From contig JAUKTV010000011.1 of the NCBI GenBank assembly GCA_030549205.1, forward strand, positions 930,001 through 994,000: 64,000 nt of DNA, in the 5' to 3' direction. A program made the position numbers and the translations under genes. The notes under the pieces were generated by a model. It was not told the origin of the DNA. It searched no databases and saw only the letters and a list, made by a program, of their open reading frames with translations. Origin of the DNA: Apiosordaria backusii. Taxonomy: Eukaryota; Ascomycota; Sordariomycetes; Sordariales; Lasiosphaeriaceae. Each line of letters begins with the position of its first letter. Positions within the stretch are counted from its first letter, which is position 1. Of this stretch, positions 32,169 to 44,866 are shown piece by piece.

Positions 32169-34468
32169 GGTGGTGCTGCTAATGTGGTGGACGTTAGGTC
32201 GTTAGATCGAGTGAGAAGAGGAGAAAGTAAACAGAAAGTGTTCAAAGTGGGGTTGTTGTTGTGGTGGTGACAAAGTAAATAGTCCAGTGTGGTATTTGCA
32301 TGGATGGAAAATGAGGCGCGTCGTCACTCAAACAAAAAGCACTTAACACGAGAGCGGGGCCAGGGCGTTGTCAAACGCGTTTTGGCGGGGTAAATTTGGG
32401 CAGTTCCAGCGATAGTCGCAACAACACCGTCCTACCTGACCTACGCAGTGGCAGATTATCAATCATGATAGAGGCTACTCTATGGGCCACTTGTGTTCAA
32501 TTTCATAATCCACACCGGCGAGTTCTGCATGTGATCATTGCCACGACCAGACACCCCCCGAGGAGATCACATCATTCCTCGCTCAACCGCCACCAAACCT
32601 ATGCAGTGCCTCTCTCTCCTTCCCTATGCCGCACAACATACAAACATCAACAAAACCACCCACCGCACAACATGCCCTGTCGTCACATGCCCCCATCTAT
32701 CTATTCCCTTCCCCCGAGGTAAACCGCATCAACCTAACCTTTAGTTCCTGTGATCGTTCCCGTCTCACCTCTCAGCACAGCAGTACCAGCTATCCAAGTG
32801 ATCTCATACATAGCTATCAGATGATATCCCTGTACAACATCTCACGGAAGTCCCTCGACATGGATAGACCACAAATCGTCATCAGGCCCTACCAGACAGA
32901 CACCAGGCAAGGTGATGCAATAAACCTCGTTGCCTCTCAAAATCCCAGCACACTTATTTTGTCCAACCCCTCCGAATCGTAAGACGTCTGTTTCAAATTA
33001 CCCAAAACATTCTCCTCACCAATCTTCGGCGGCGTTATCCACGGAGGAAGAGGCGTCACATATCCGACGAGGCACATTCTGTGTCAAACAACTCCAGCTT
33101 GCCAACAACTCAAGACAGCAACAGCAGTGACCAGTCAGTTTTTGTCTTCCGTACCAGACAAATATTAAATAAATAATACCAAGATGTTGTTCAACCCCCC
33201 AATAATGCCCTGCACAGCCCACGAGAAGTTAACAAAAGTTTCCCTCCACTCAAAGATACGTACAAATCATTTATAAACATTCTGTGATTATACATCCCTC
33301 AATCATCTACCTACCAACCTACCTTAGGTAGACAACCCCACCCCATCCCCCCTTTTACTCCTTTCCTTTCTACTTTTCCCACTCCCCCCTTCTTACTCAA
33401 GCCTTCCCTCTCTCGGGTGTTACATCCTCCTCATCCCCAAACTTCCTCCTCATTCCCAACAACCAACACCACAGATCTACCACCCATCCATGACACCCCA
33501 ACGTAGTAAGAAACGACACACAAACACAAACATAACAAAACCAAAAAACTGCTGCAGTGAAAGTGATTGATTACCACAAATAAACACAAGCTTTAGCTTT
33601 TAGCTTTTGAGCCCTTACAAAACGTGTGATGATGATGAATGTTTTTGTATCAGACACAAAGAGAGAGAGAAAAAAAAAACAATCGTTCCAACGAGAAGAA
33701 AAACACACACACCACACTCAAAAAAAAAGAAAGAAAAAAAGAAATGTTACCAAAAGAAAATGCCATATGTATGTACTTTGTGTCTTCCAGTTTCTTACAC
33801 AACAAGAGTCCCAGTGTTTTCCATCCCTTCCCAGGCTTTCCCTCCCACACATTCATCCATTCAATCCTCCTTCACACACACCACCACTACCACCTTTTGT
33901 ATCAACCCAGAAACCATCACACCTCTCCCTCTTCCCATCAAAATAATGCAAGTAGAAACACACAAAAGAAAGGGAAAAAAAAACTAACATTAATTTGATT
34001 TTTGTACGCGCGTTCGCCATGTGTGAAAAAGTAAGTCTTGTGTGTGCGTGTCAAAAGAGTCAAAGAATAGACCAAAAATATTTCCCTCCATTCCCTCGTC
34101 CTTCATTTCCACACCCTAATTCTTCCACCTTCTCCCATCCCAATTGTCTAGGCCATAGAAAAAACATGTGTATAAAACCTGTGTGATGTTCGTATCATTT
34201 CCTAGCCCCTACACCCTGTGCTTCCTTCGATTGCTCATATGTTGCTGTAATGTGACTTTGTCTCGTCGCTTGATGTATCCCCTGCTATTCGCTTCTAGAC
34301 CAACCTCTCCCTTTCTATCCCTTGTCTCGGCTCGGCTCGTGTATTCGTGGTCAGCGGTGTTGTCACGGGGAAGGCGAGTGTCTCGTTCTTTCATCAAGAG
34401 ACTGTAACCCTGTCCAAGCCTCAGAACACCAACTTCAGCATCGAGCCGTGTTATTCAACAGCCGACCC
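32169..34468. other. Intergenic between hsk3 and the ketopantoate-reductase-like gene
   Basis: 2.3 kb covering the hsk3 promoter and the downstream region of the next minus-strand gene. It contains purine-rich A/G tracts around 33,655-33,745 and CA-rich stretches. No gene was recognised. Confidence 0.55.
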
Positions 34469-37430
34469 TTAACGCACTCCGATAGGAGGACGAGGGCCTA
34501 AGCTGCTCTGGCTGCTGTGCGCTGATGGCTCCGAATCAAGGTTGGTGGAATCACCACTGCCCGCGCTAGCACTCGCACTACCGGTCAGACTTCGCACATT
34601 TTTAGTCTTTGGCGGTTGAAGGGCGCTCACCCCAGCGTGCTGTTCCACCTGTTGTGGCGCAACCATGTTTCCGTGACCGGGTGGGTATCGGGGCATTGGT
34701 TGTCGCACACCATCTGGTGGTGATGGCCGTCCATTCATTGGCGGTCCAACATATCCGTTGGGTGGTGACGGCCTTCCCTTGTTGGTTCCGCCGCGTACCG
34801 ATGGGCTGTAGGGGTTTCCTGGAGATTGGCTGGCGCGTCGTACGCTGCCATTCATGCCCATAGGCGGAGGCGGTCCCTGGTTGTACTGCAATTCATCGAG
34901 GCGAGCAGCCGTCAGAGAGTTGGCCCTCGAGCCTGCGTGCATGGCCCCGCGATCCACGTTACCGTAGCGGTTAGACGTGAAGCCCAGCAGAGGATCATCC
35001 AGGATGTTTTCATGTAGATTTGGAATGGCTGACGTCATGACCTGACTTGACCGATTGCGTCCAAAGCTGGGCCGAAACCTGCTGCGAGTCGATGGTATTG
35101 AATCCGCCTCCGGGTTTTGGCGGAACTGGGAGGCATTGCCTGGCGCTTTCCTGTTCTTCTTTGACGTGACGCTCATCATGTCGAAGTTATCAGGGTCGAT
35201 CATGGGGGCCATCGGTGTGGGGTCGAAGTAGTCTTCTCCATCCTCGTCGTCGTCATCATACATGGCACCAGGAGGACCCCTTGGTGGTGGCGCTCTTCGT
35301 GGACCGGGACCGGGGCCCGGACCAGGTCCAACGCCCGCAGCAGCCCGCCGAAGTCTCAACTCCTGCTCCCTTAACGCGAGTTCTCGTTGCCGTAGCTGAA
35401 GCTCTCTTTCCCTAATGGCAAGGTCTTGGGGTGAAGTCCCAGAAAAGCCATTTTCGCTCCCTTCCGGAATATCATCATAAACCACCAGATGACTGAACTC
35501 TTCCAAATCCGTCCCTTCCATTGAACCTCGTCTCGAAGGCGCACGTCCATTTGGTGGCATTCCGTTCGGACGACCGTAACCACTGGGTGGACCTCCGTTC
35601 ATGGGTGGTGGTGGTCGACGCATTCCCGGTCCAGGAGGGCCCATCTGTGAAGGAATTCTCGGGCGTGGCCGGCCAGGAGGCGCACCGTTTCCGTTGGGCA
35701 TTCCGTTCGGCATTGGTCGAGGTGGGCCTTGAGACATCCGGGGTAGTGGGGAAGGTGTAGCGGACGGTGAACCTGGCTGCGCTGGCGCCATTGTGGCGTC
35801 GCCTTTCGGCCGGTTGCGATTGACCAAGTTGATATTGTGGAGGATGGCGTAGAGCGTTTCAATCCGGGGAACTGGGATTCCAGTTTCTTGTGATAACCTC
35901 ATCGGCGATCCAAGGTAGGTTTCGACCTCCATGGGGCGTCGTGCAATGTAGTCTTGCCACATGATGTTTTCGGTCCCATTTCTGACGAATTCGTCGATCG
36001 TATTTTGCTTGAATTCAGGAGGAAACTTGCAGCCCTGCGCTTCTGCGAGCGCCAGCATCTCGTCGATGATGTCGGACACCAGCTTGGCCACGCCGACCTT
36101 GTCGAGCAACGCAGCATAATTTGGCGTTTCAAACAAGACCGTCAGTGGGTGAAATGCAATCGGGCTACACGCCAGTTAGCCATCCATAGAGGTCTCGATC
36201 TCATCAATGTCCCTGACTTACCCAATAACTCGTTCGTATTGCTGCTGTCGAATATTAGGCGACACCTTGCAATCGACCTGGCCGGTGCTCAGAGTCATGG
36301 CCAAAGCCTGAGCCATATCCTCTTGGATCGTGGGCGGGATGTTTGGGTTCTTGTTGGCAGGTCCAACCCATAACTCTGTCGACCCTTTGTGCTCGAATTC
36401 GCTTCCGCCAAGTTGGGCCAAGTCAGCGCCGCAGACGAGTGAGAGAACTACATTAGTCGGGAACCGTTCCTCTATAGCCGATTCGAGTCCGAGTGCATGG
36501 GTTGTGTTCACCAAGATGCAGGTATGCTGAGGCGTCACGACTGAATCGATCACCGAGGCGAGGTCGTAGACATCGGGAAGGGCTTTAATACAGAGGATGA
36601 CGTAGTCGAAAGCTCCCTCCCTGCGAGTAGCAGCCTCCTCTGGCGTCCGAACGACTGTACATCAATCCAACGTTTTAGCAAATTAGAAACATACAGGTCG
36701 ATCGCTGGTGGGGAGCGCTCATCGATGGGGTGGAGCGAAGAAAAAAAGGAGTGCATACCATGACGGGGCTTAAACCGCTCGTTGCCAAAAACGAGGGATC
36801 TGAGCGCAAAACCGTTAGCATACACATCATCGCATGCATCTGTCTGTCACTTGTGCGCAGAAGATGTTGGCAAAAGGTGCGTGGGTGAGGTAGGTGCTTA
36901 CTTGAACGAGATGCCGTATTGCGACACATGCTCGTAGCCCGTTTTCCACACGAGCGTGACGTCGCAGGCATTAGTCGCTTGGAGCCTCCATGATAAGAAG
37001 GCAGAAACCGGATTCCCACCAACTGTGACAACATTCATCAGCTCATAGTCCGACATGTCTGGCTGCTCTGGCTAGAACACATGTGCAGCAATTCGTTGGG
37101 CAGTCTGTTCTTTTTGTTTTTTTTTTGTTTCCTGGGAAGAGGGCCGGGGAGCCAGGGAAGAAAACGAGTGTGGTGGTGGACGGGAAGGGTGTCAGGGGGA
37201 AGAAAGTTGGACGAGGGGAGCGCCAGAGAAGCGATGCCCACTCTTTTTGGGCTCCCGTCCCGGGAATTGAAGTGACACTAGGCTGAAGATGGGGATGGGG
37301 GTGCACAAGAGGGGAATGGAGACAGAAGAACAAGAAACAGGACGAGACGGCGCAGCTCCAATTGCAACTGGCGCCGGTGGATGGGCTACTGACCTGATAG
37401 GATCTTGAGTCGGGGTGTCAAGGGTGCCAT
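34469..37430 (-). CDS. Ketopantoate reductase (ApbA/PanE)-fold protein with long disordered tail; probable pseudoenzyme
   Basis: Five exons: 37430..37394, 37022..36902, 36799..36759, 36654..36222 and 36164..34469. The introns are 371, 102, 104 and 57 nt, and the join gives about 775 aa. Residues 1-210 form a Rossmann domain (LKILSVGGNPVSAFLSW; later DYVILCIKALPDVYDL and NTTHALG). Residues 210-330 form the helical C-terminal domain (FHPLTVLFETPNYAALL; NIMWQDYIARRPMEVETYLGSPM). The remaining 440 residues are Pro/Gly/Ser/Arg-rich and disordered, with a short charged coiled-coil-like stretch (RERELQLRQRELALREQEL). The Rossmann GxGxxG reads GGNPVS. The helix expected to carry the catalytic Lys reads YERVIGPIAFHPL, with Arg, Pro and His in place of K, N and N. 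The tail and degenerate site recall yeast Svl3/Pam1 (trafficking, cell periphery) more than pantothenate enzymes; that link is an inference. Confidence 0.85.
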
Positions 37431-37553
37431 GGCGGAGGCCCGATTCGGGATAGTGGGTAGGTCAAGTTTCGAAGCTGCAAGACCAGCAGCTGTGTCTGGT
37501 TGGCAGTGATCGACCAGAACGGGACAAGAGAATCAAAGTCTTCTGCGGGCGTG

Positions 37554-37572
37554 GTGTGTGTGTGTGTGTGTG
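37554..37572. repeat. (GT)9 microsatellite
   Basis: A pure GT run lies about 125 bp upstream of the reductase-like start codon. Confidence 0.9.
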
Positions 37573-40500
37573 CCAGTGTCCTACCAGCGCGACCAAGTTC
37601 CCCTTTGTGGCTGGCTTCTTCGGGGGCTTCCAATCAACAATTTTTGTTTTCTTTTTTCTCTTTTCCGCCGTTCCCTTCAAGATGGTTTCCGTGGTGGATC
37701 TCGATTTTCTTTTTCCTCTCTCTGCCTTCTCCAATCTCCCCCACACAGTGAGCTGGGGGTCGGCGGTCTCACCACGAGAGGGACTCTCGGCGCAGACTGT
37801 CGCGAAGACACCGGTCGTTCCCGAGATTTCGTCCAACAGGGCTTGCAGATCGGTGACTTGATGATAGAGCGATTGACAGATATCACACAGACCCTTCGGG
37901 TGCTGGCTCAACGAGCGAACGAGCTCCTCTCAGGCGCAGTAGTTAGCGGCAGTGACAATTCGACGATCGTACGTGCGCGCTTCGCAGTGGCGCCGGGGAT
38001 CTAACTCCAAGGCTAGCAAATGCAGGCGTAGTGCAAAATGTCAAGCGGCGACCTGGTCTGTACGCCAGCAAACGAGCGTGACGTCTTGACGCCCGGAAGG
38101 CCCTGACGCAAAACTAGGGTGTTCCTGGGTTTCGATATGGCTGGATTCGGATGTGTGGCTGGCGGCGGCGTGGGCTGCTTGTGACGAAGCGGGTGGTGAT
38201 AGGCCGCAAGAGTTGAAAAGGACCGTCGTGTCCCCCGCCTGTTGCGTGTTGCAGGTTCGCCGTCTCACACTGCTTGCTCTTGTATGTCCAGGCGATATGG
38301 CTTGACTTGAGGGATGCGGGGACAGAGGATACGGGATGCGGGAATGCTGGGACAGGTATTCTGTAACGAACGGACGAGCAAAGTCGGAGCGGTCTGGGCA
38401 ACGATCGAACCTCGAGCCACGGGGAAGACGCCTGCTGCAGAGAGACTTTCGAGACACTTTGGGGGTTGGTGCCAAGGTACGTGCCGTCGGCGCCGGTAGC
38501 AGCTTGGGTGCAAACTGGAGCGAATGGAGGCGACTGGGGCCCGGGAAAAAAAGGTATTTGCAGGACACAAGACAGGCAGTCCCGTCACAAAACAAAAATA
38601 AAATGGCGATAGGATTAGTAGGGAGGGGACCGGATAATCCGACAGAATTGCAGGCATGGAATTGACCTTCTCACAAGGTTGCGTGCTTCGCCCATCGGGT
38701 TGTGGATTCTCTCTGCCCAGGACTCTCGTGTCTGCAACGGGTGCGCTTTCTGCCCATTCAGTGCTCCCTGGCCACTGCTTGGATGCTGCGATGGCAGGCA
38801 CCGAGGTGGGCAGAGGGACAGCCCATTCGGGTGCCAGGGTTGGTTTACGGGAAAGAAGGCACGCACGCATGGACGCCCTGGGGTGTTCTGTCCCGACACA
38901 GCCCTCTATGTATGGAGTGGTACCGCAGTGGAAATGTGCATTCAGATGCCTGTGGGAGCGGGCAGCCACTAACAAGAACCTACCGAAGAAGATAACAACC
39001 TGGAATATCGTCGTCCCTTTATTCCACGGGCTCATGGCATTGGATTCCAGAAGTCATCAAGAATATCTATCTCTCAATAGCCTGGCGTTTTCTCGTGCCC
39101 TGAAACGCCATCCACCGACCGAGGAGCGTCGGATATCGGAGACAACCTGAACCCGTCCGTTGTTTTCTTCCCAACACTGCTGACAATCGATGTTCTCGAA
39201 GAATCGCCAGGCCTGTGAAAATAAAAAGGCTCGCCAGGGGCGGGACCCCCACCTGTGGATAACTGATCGCTTGTTCCGCAAGCCGATGCGACCGACAAGA
39301 CGTTTTCGCTGTCGACCCTGGACAATTTTCAGGTGGATCAGAACCTAGGGATGTGAGCCAGCATCAACAGGGAACAGGGGCCTATTGGGCCTGTGCTCGA
39401 TCGGTGACGCGGTCTTTGGTGTGTGGCTTTGAGCGGACGGATCCGTGAGCGGAAGCTAGCCCGTGTTGAATGTCAACATGATTCCAGTGACGTGAGAGGG
39501 TCAGGGGCATTTAGATTTTCTCTCGACCTGACGCTCTGGGGCGGCCGAGAATGGATGGGACGAGAAGACGGTTTGTGAGATGACAGTTTGGCATTGCTCG
39601 CCGCCGAAATCCTCATTGCAACAGAAATCTAGTGCATGTCCCGGAAACAGCGGTTGAAAACTCCACATGCTGGACGTTGGATAAGGTGACAGTTAGTGTG
39701 GCGGGAGAGGCCACCTGCCAAGGCCAGAGTGGATGGGTGTTTCCCAAAGACCGGATTTGGTTTCTGACCACGACTCTTTCTGTCACTTTTTCAGGCCAAT
39801 GAAGAAGCTCCAGTCGAGAGTTCCTGATGGCTCTCTTCGGTGTCCGCTGACGGTCCGGTTCAATCAATTGTTCCCCCATCGGGACTGAAAGCAACCTCAA
39901 ATCTGGACCATTTCCAAGAAAATCTTGCAAGAATCTTTCTTCCATGGAATTATCCTGGCCTTTATATCAACACAATCTCTTTTGCCTTTCGATAGTCCAA
40001 TGCCACGAGAGTCTTTCCGTCACTGGCAATGGCGCCTCGCCTTGGAACAGAGTTGCAGCGCGCATCTAGTGCCTCTGGAGGTTAGGCTGACACTGAAGCT
40101 TTATCTTTTTAATATCTAGACACTCGTCCTACGCAGATGGAGACAGGCAGTTCATCCTCAGAGGGGCTCAAACCAACGGGTGCAAAGACAAGTGTTTGTT
40201 GACTCTGAGGACGGCACACCGCTTGTGGATTATGTCGATTGTCGAACGACCTTATGACACGAAGCGATGCAATGGTGCTTGCTGGCTTGGGAGCTCTGCA
40301 TCTGCTGCATGCATGTTTGGGATAGTTATCGTATCCGTACTTGTGTTCAATCTGGATAAGGTACGGAATTCATTCACAGACACTGTCCGTGGTCAGCTTC
40401 AAACAATAGAACTGGAGTTGGTTGGTGATTTCAAGAGAGCTATCTTTGAGGAGCATATCAATACTGCAGCTTTCCTTCAGTATTGACTTGAGTCTTCGAC

Positions 40501-43500
40501 ATTGCTCAATGCCAAAGTCTTGATCAAAGACTGCTTATTGAAACATTCTCGGTCTTAGCGCCTCCTCTGCTGAGCTGATGCTGGGCAGTCGCACTTGGAC
40601 GGGCTTGAGGCTTGGCGCCACGCACTGGTGGGCCCCTGTCTGTGTGATTTCAGATGAATGACGCAGCTGGATGGAGCTTTTTCCAACTTTCCCAGCCTCG
40701 ATCAAGCGGGGTCAATTGACGAATTCGAGAGAGGCCAGCCAATGACGCGAACCGCACTCCGAGACGCGACCAGACACACTTCTTCAATTTGCTTCTTCAA
40801 CCAAAATTGATGTGATGCTCACAGACATCCCAAAGAGGATCTCCTCAAAGTCCGAAACGGGTTTCCGACAGAGCAGACTGTATGCGAGCAACTCGGGAGT
40901 TCGGTACTGCAATGCAGCCCTTCTCGCATCGTGAACAACCATCACAAAGACCCATAAAGACCCATAAGCATCTCGATCTGTATTCGAGGGTTGCCAGGTC
41001 AGGTACGGATCCTACCTTGACAGGTTGTTCAGTTGAAGATGGCAGCACTCCGGCAGGTGCTAATTCCGCTGCAAACACTCCGTACCAATAGCGATGCCCT
41101 ATTACTATCCCGCTATCTCTCAAATGCTGGTTGATTGATAGATTCCCATCTGCGAAACGCCATCCTCCCACGTCGTCGCCCGCGTCGCAACAGCCTGGGG
41201 GTTTGACCGTTGCGGCGTAAAATCTCCGGAAGCAACCTTCCACGGACAAGCCCATCGATGCCGAGCGCTTGATGAGGCCAGTGCGCACAGCCATAACGCC
41301 AAAGAGAGCCTCATCTTGGCGGGTCATCACCTTTAAAAGATGAGGATTGGCATGCACAGAGACAATTCCTCAGACGATATTGTAAACGCCACGGCGGAAA
41401 CCATTGCCAGAGCAAAACTCTTCAAACTGCCATCCCAATGTTGCCTTCCTGTCCCCCGTCAGCCCGTCCCTGGCAGGTTAGAACGCACTCGAACCCTGCA
41501 GGATACAGGGGGTTCGTCCAGGAAACCTGGAAGATTTTCCAAGAAATATGGAAATTTGGGTCCAGCTTCCCCTCACCGTGAATCCGATAATAGAAACCCA
41601 TTGCACCATTCACCATGGTAGCATCACTCTCTTGCAGTTGGGCCACCCGTCATCTCCTGTACAGTTTGATAATCAAGGCACGCAGGGCACCAGGCTGCAG
41701 TTGAAGCAGTGGGGGAACCATTTTTGCCGGCACTTCTGGTTATCTCTTCGGTACACAGTATGTCCTTCCGGGGACTTTGTCGATTCCGAAAGACAGGCGG
41801 GCAGGCAAGTTTGACCCCCAACCAGACTCGACCTGCTGCACAGCTCGCGTTGGAGATCGAAGTGGCCAATGGAGGGGCTGATGGTAAGAGGTTTGTGACA
41901 CAACGACATCCGAGTACACACAGCGAGAACCCCCCTTGGCAATCTGTCTCTGACACGAACTTTCCGCGTTGCATTTCCGAGCGTCTTACCAACTCTTCGA
42001 AAGTCATAAGGACCACGGCCGAGTGCAGGTTCATATTGACGCTTCTTGCCGCCAACATGCCCCCTATCGTCGACATCCCATGTACATACATACAAACCCA
42101 CAGAACGTCTGTAATCGGCTAATTGCGCAAGATGCATGAGGCAAAGACGGCATTAACGGGCACGAGCGAATCGGCTAGATACCAACGATCCATCCACAAG
42201 TGCCTGTTGTTCGGGACGGCCCAGCTAGCTTGTTGGGCAAGTGCCAGGCAAGGCTTGTTATTGTTTATCTGCATTACTGGCATGGATAGGGAGACCAACC
42301 AGAGGGCGACGCTGCGTAGAAACTGCAAGAAGATGCCTTGGTTATGATTGATGAAATGCACCACCACGATCGTTACCGGAGCAGGCGGCTAATACTGACC
42401 ATGTTTCTACAGTCCATATCCAACATGTCAGGTCTGTTTTCTGGCCATGATATTCGCTGTCAACATGGTCAATATTGACGTGTTTTTGCGTCTTGCTCAT
42501 CATGTCGTTTCCCGTTCGGGAAGCTGAAAAAGAGGGATAGACGATGATGGGCAATTGATAGCCAACCATCGTCATATGGGATTGCCGGGTGGAAAGCCAC
42601 CCGTCCAGCCGCCCCCTGATTTTACTCCTCTTTTGAGCCTTGATATTGAACAACGTTGCGTGCCCTCACACGGAGCGCCACCGAAACGTGGGAAGAGTTG
42701 CTTTCTTGCAACACTAGAAAGTCAGCTCCGTGACCATCGGGCGTTTACCTACCGGTATTGTGAAATTAGACACATAGACGGGGTATTCGGACGCTTTCGT
42801 GAGGGGGATGATCTCGACATCCCGAAAACGATGGGGGTGGTTTTCTTCTTGCCCGCTCGCACGCTTGTGTATGGTTTGGGCCGTAATTGCGTGGCGGCAA
42901 TCATCGTAGGGTTTGGTTTTCGTGGGGCTGAAGAGGCTTGACTTTTTTTGGGGTGTTGTTGATGTATGTCTCAGGTCAATTAATGCTTTGAGCATTCAGT
43001 CTGATGTCTCTTTGCTATGAGATTCTGCAATGAAGCTCGAGATCAAAAGGGGGCTGGGTGCGGTGATTGATTGATTCAAGAATTTGTCATCTGTGTCTGG
43101 GAAAGATACTCCGTGGTTGGGAGGAGGATAGGGGAAGAGATATGCTGTTCTTGATAGGGGACGGTATACCATTACCGAACCGAGAGACAAAGGAGAGACA
43201 TGTTGAATAGGGGTGTGCAGGTGTGCATGTCTGAGATAGGGGGTGGCAGTTCAGAGACAACTGCAGATGGCCGGCCGGCGGAGTCCGGGCTGGAGGATGT
43301 CTTGTCTCTGAAGAGACCCCTTTTCTTATTATCACTCACTTACTTACTCCGGGTGCCGAATGGTGGTGTTCAATTGTCTTTTTTTTCTTCGTTCCCATGG
43401 ATGAGACTGTCAAAAGCATTTTCATTCTCTGGCAAAGCGTCTTGCTCGAGGCTTGCCTACGTACTAATCAATTAGGTAGCATTCCCGTTAGAAGGAGAAT

Positions 43501-44045
43501 GGATTCGAGCTTGAACAGGGCTTTACCTTGTTGGACGAGTTTGTTAAAGAGGAGAGGAAGTGGAAGGGTTGATGTTGGAATCTTCCGTACAGGGACTTGT
43601 CTTTTGAGTCAATGATCGATAGAGTCACCAAACCCAGAGTAACCAGAAGAGCAAGATATCCAATTCAACCTTGCTGCTCGCTCTCTACTTTGACCTTATC
43701 GCAGGCATCCTCTTACGAAGCGCAAAATACACAGACTGAAATCGCTGCTCGGGAACTCCAACCGGATAGAGTGTGAACAAACCTACTCTTAGATTCATGC
43801 CACTGTCGATTAAAGGGTCGTGACAGTTACCCCATTCCACTTCTACGCAGAAGCCACCGCTGCTATTTTTTCTTTTTCTTGGTGCTAGATTCCTGTCTGG
43901 ATGTCGATAGCCTCAGACTGGGAACCGCCTCCTTCCCACATAGGTAAAAAATCCGTTACCAAACCAAGTCTCATAACCTCCAACACAGCTAGACCCGTCT
44001 GATAAAAGTAAACAAACAAGAATTGACCTATCTTTGCATTGTAGG

Positions 44046-44050
44046 GCAAA
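44046..44050 (-). terminator. Weak Pol III T-run for tRNA-Ala
   Basis: On the minus strand a TTTT tract follows the tRNA 3' end by about 14 nt. It is short but correctly placed. Confidence 0.4.
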
Positions 44051-44064
44051 AGGAGAAGGTATCA

Positions 44065-44182
44065 TGGACGAGCTGGGAATCGAACCCAGGACCTTTCGCA
44101 TACAATGGGGATCCCTGATATCGTGAGATACAAGGATGTCGAGTATGCTAAGCGAACGCTCTACCAACTGAGCCACACGCCC
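44065..44182 (-). tRNA. tRNA-Ala (anticodon AGC) with a 45-nt intron
   Basis: On the minus strand a complete cloverleaf folds once 44,145..44,101 is removed between positions 37 and 38. Acceptor stem is GGGCGTG/CTCGTCC, D-stem GCTC/GAGC, anticodon stem TTCGC/GCGAA with loop TTAGCAT, and T-stem CTGGG/CCCAG with TTCGATT. The discriminator is A. The acceptor has the G3:U70 wobble that identifies alanine tRNAs, plus a U6:U67 mismatch. The mature length is 73 nt. The intron position is the canonical one used by the tRNA splicing endonuclease, and its length is large for a fungal tRNA intron. Confidence 0.95.
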
Positions 44183-44866
44183 TGTTTTTTGCTGTTGCTT
44201 GTTCTTGTTGTTGTTGTTGTGATGTGGTGGGTAGAGAGTTGAAGCCTTTAACTAGGACTTTTGGTGAGGGAGGTTGAGCAACCACCACCACCATTGCTAC
44301 TACTACTGCACTGTGAGAATGCCACGAAGAATAAAGATGTTGCTACCCCACCTCTTGTTTCTGATGCGGCAAAAAAATTCTGTCAGGTCTCGGAAGGCAT
44401 TGTGCTGTGGGTGTAGGGAGGGATTGTATCAGCTATGAGGACTGACTGACTGACCAGGTGATCTTGGAAGCGGAGCAGTCTCCATGATCATCACATCAAG
44501 TTAAGAGAGCTTACCTCATGACCTTTGGTGGGACGTTGCCTGAGAGTATGTATATAAAAAGCTGTCAACCACTCTTATCGTACGCCTTCAACCAATTCAG
44601 TGTATGTTGGTTGGCGTATCCTGTTTCTGATACAGCACGTTGGCTCAAAGCAAGACTACACCGAGATATGGATAAAATCACAATGAAGTGCTTTCATATT
44701 GTTGCAACTCTCAAGCAAAAGTAGACAAAGCCAAAAAGCCGCCATGCCTATCGATAGCAACTCATGCATAATACCCAAAGCCTGCCTGCCTGCCTGCCTG
44801 CTTCCCTGCTCTGCTGTCTATACATGTAAACAAGAAACCACCCTCATCCCCCCTTCCCCTCTCCCC
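44183..44866. other. Intergenic between tRNA-Ala and cab2
   Basis: It holds the tRNA upstream region, a TTG run near 44,205, a (CCTG)5 tract at 44,781 and the presumed cab2 3' UTR. No gene was seen. Confidence 0.6.
44781..44800. repeat. (CCTG)5 microsatellite
   Basis: Five perfect tetranucleotide copies, about 70 bp downstream of the cab2 stop. Confidence 0.93.

Larger units (their letters stand above)
37431..44064. other. 6.6 kb region without a recognisable gene
   Basis: The part nearest 37,431 is the leader/promoter of the reductase-like gene and includes a GT dinucleotide run at 37,554. The longest open frame is 256 codons on the minus strand (38,265-39,035). It overlaps plus-strand frames and lacks any motif, so it is not called. 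A 96-codon plus frame at 40,196-40,486 contains one hydrophobic stretch but has no other support. The rest shows nothing recognisable. Confidence 0.5.

Noticed and set aside
38265..39035. 256-codon minus-strand open frame in the 37-44 kb gap
   Set aside because: No domain, signal or compositional hallmark, and overlapping plus-strand frames are equally open. Kept as a finding to test, not as a gene.
40196..40486. 96-codon frame with one hydrophobic segment
   Set aside because: Too short and without splice or family support.
43913..44176. 87-codon open frame over tRNA-Ala
   Set aside because: It reads through the tRNA gene and its intron, which fully explain the sequence.
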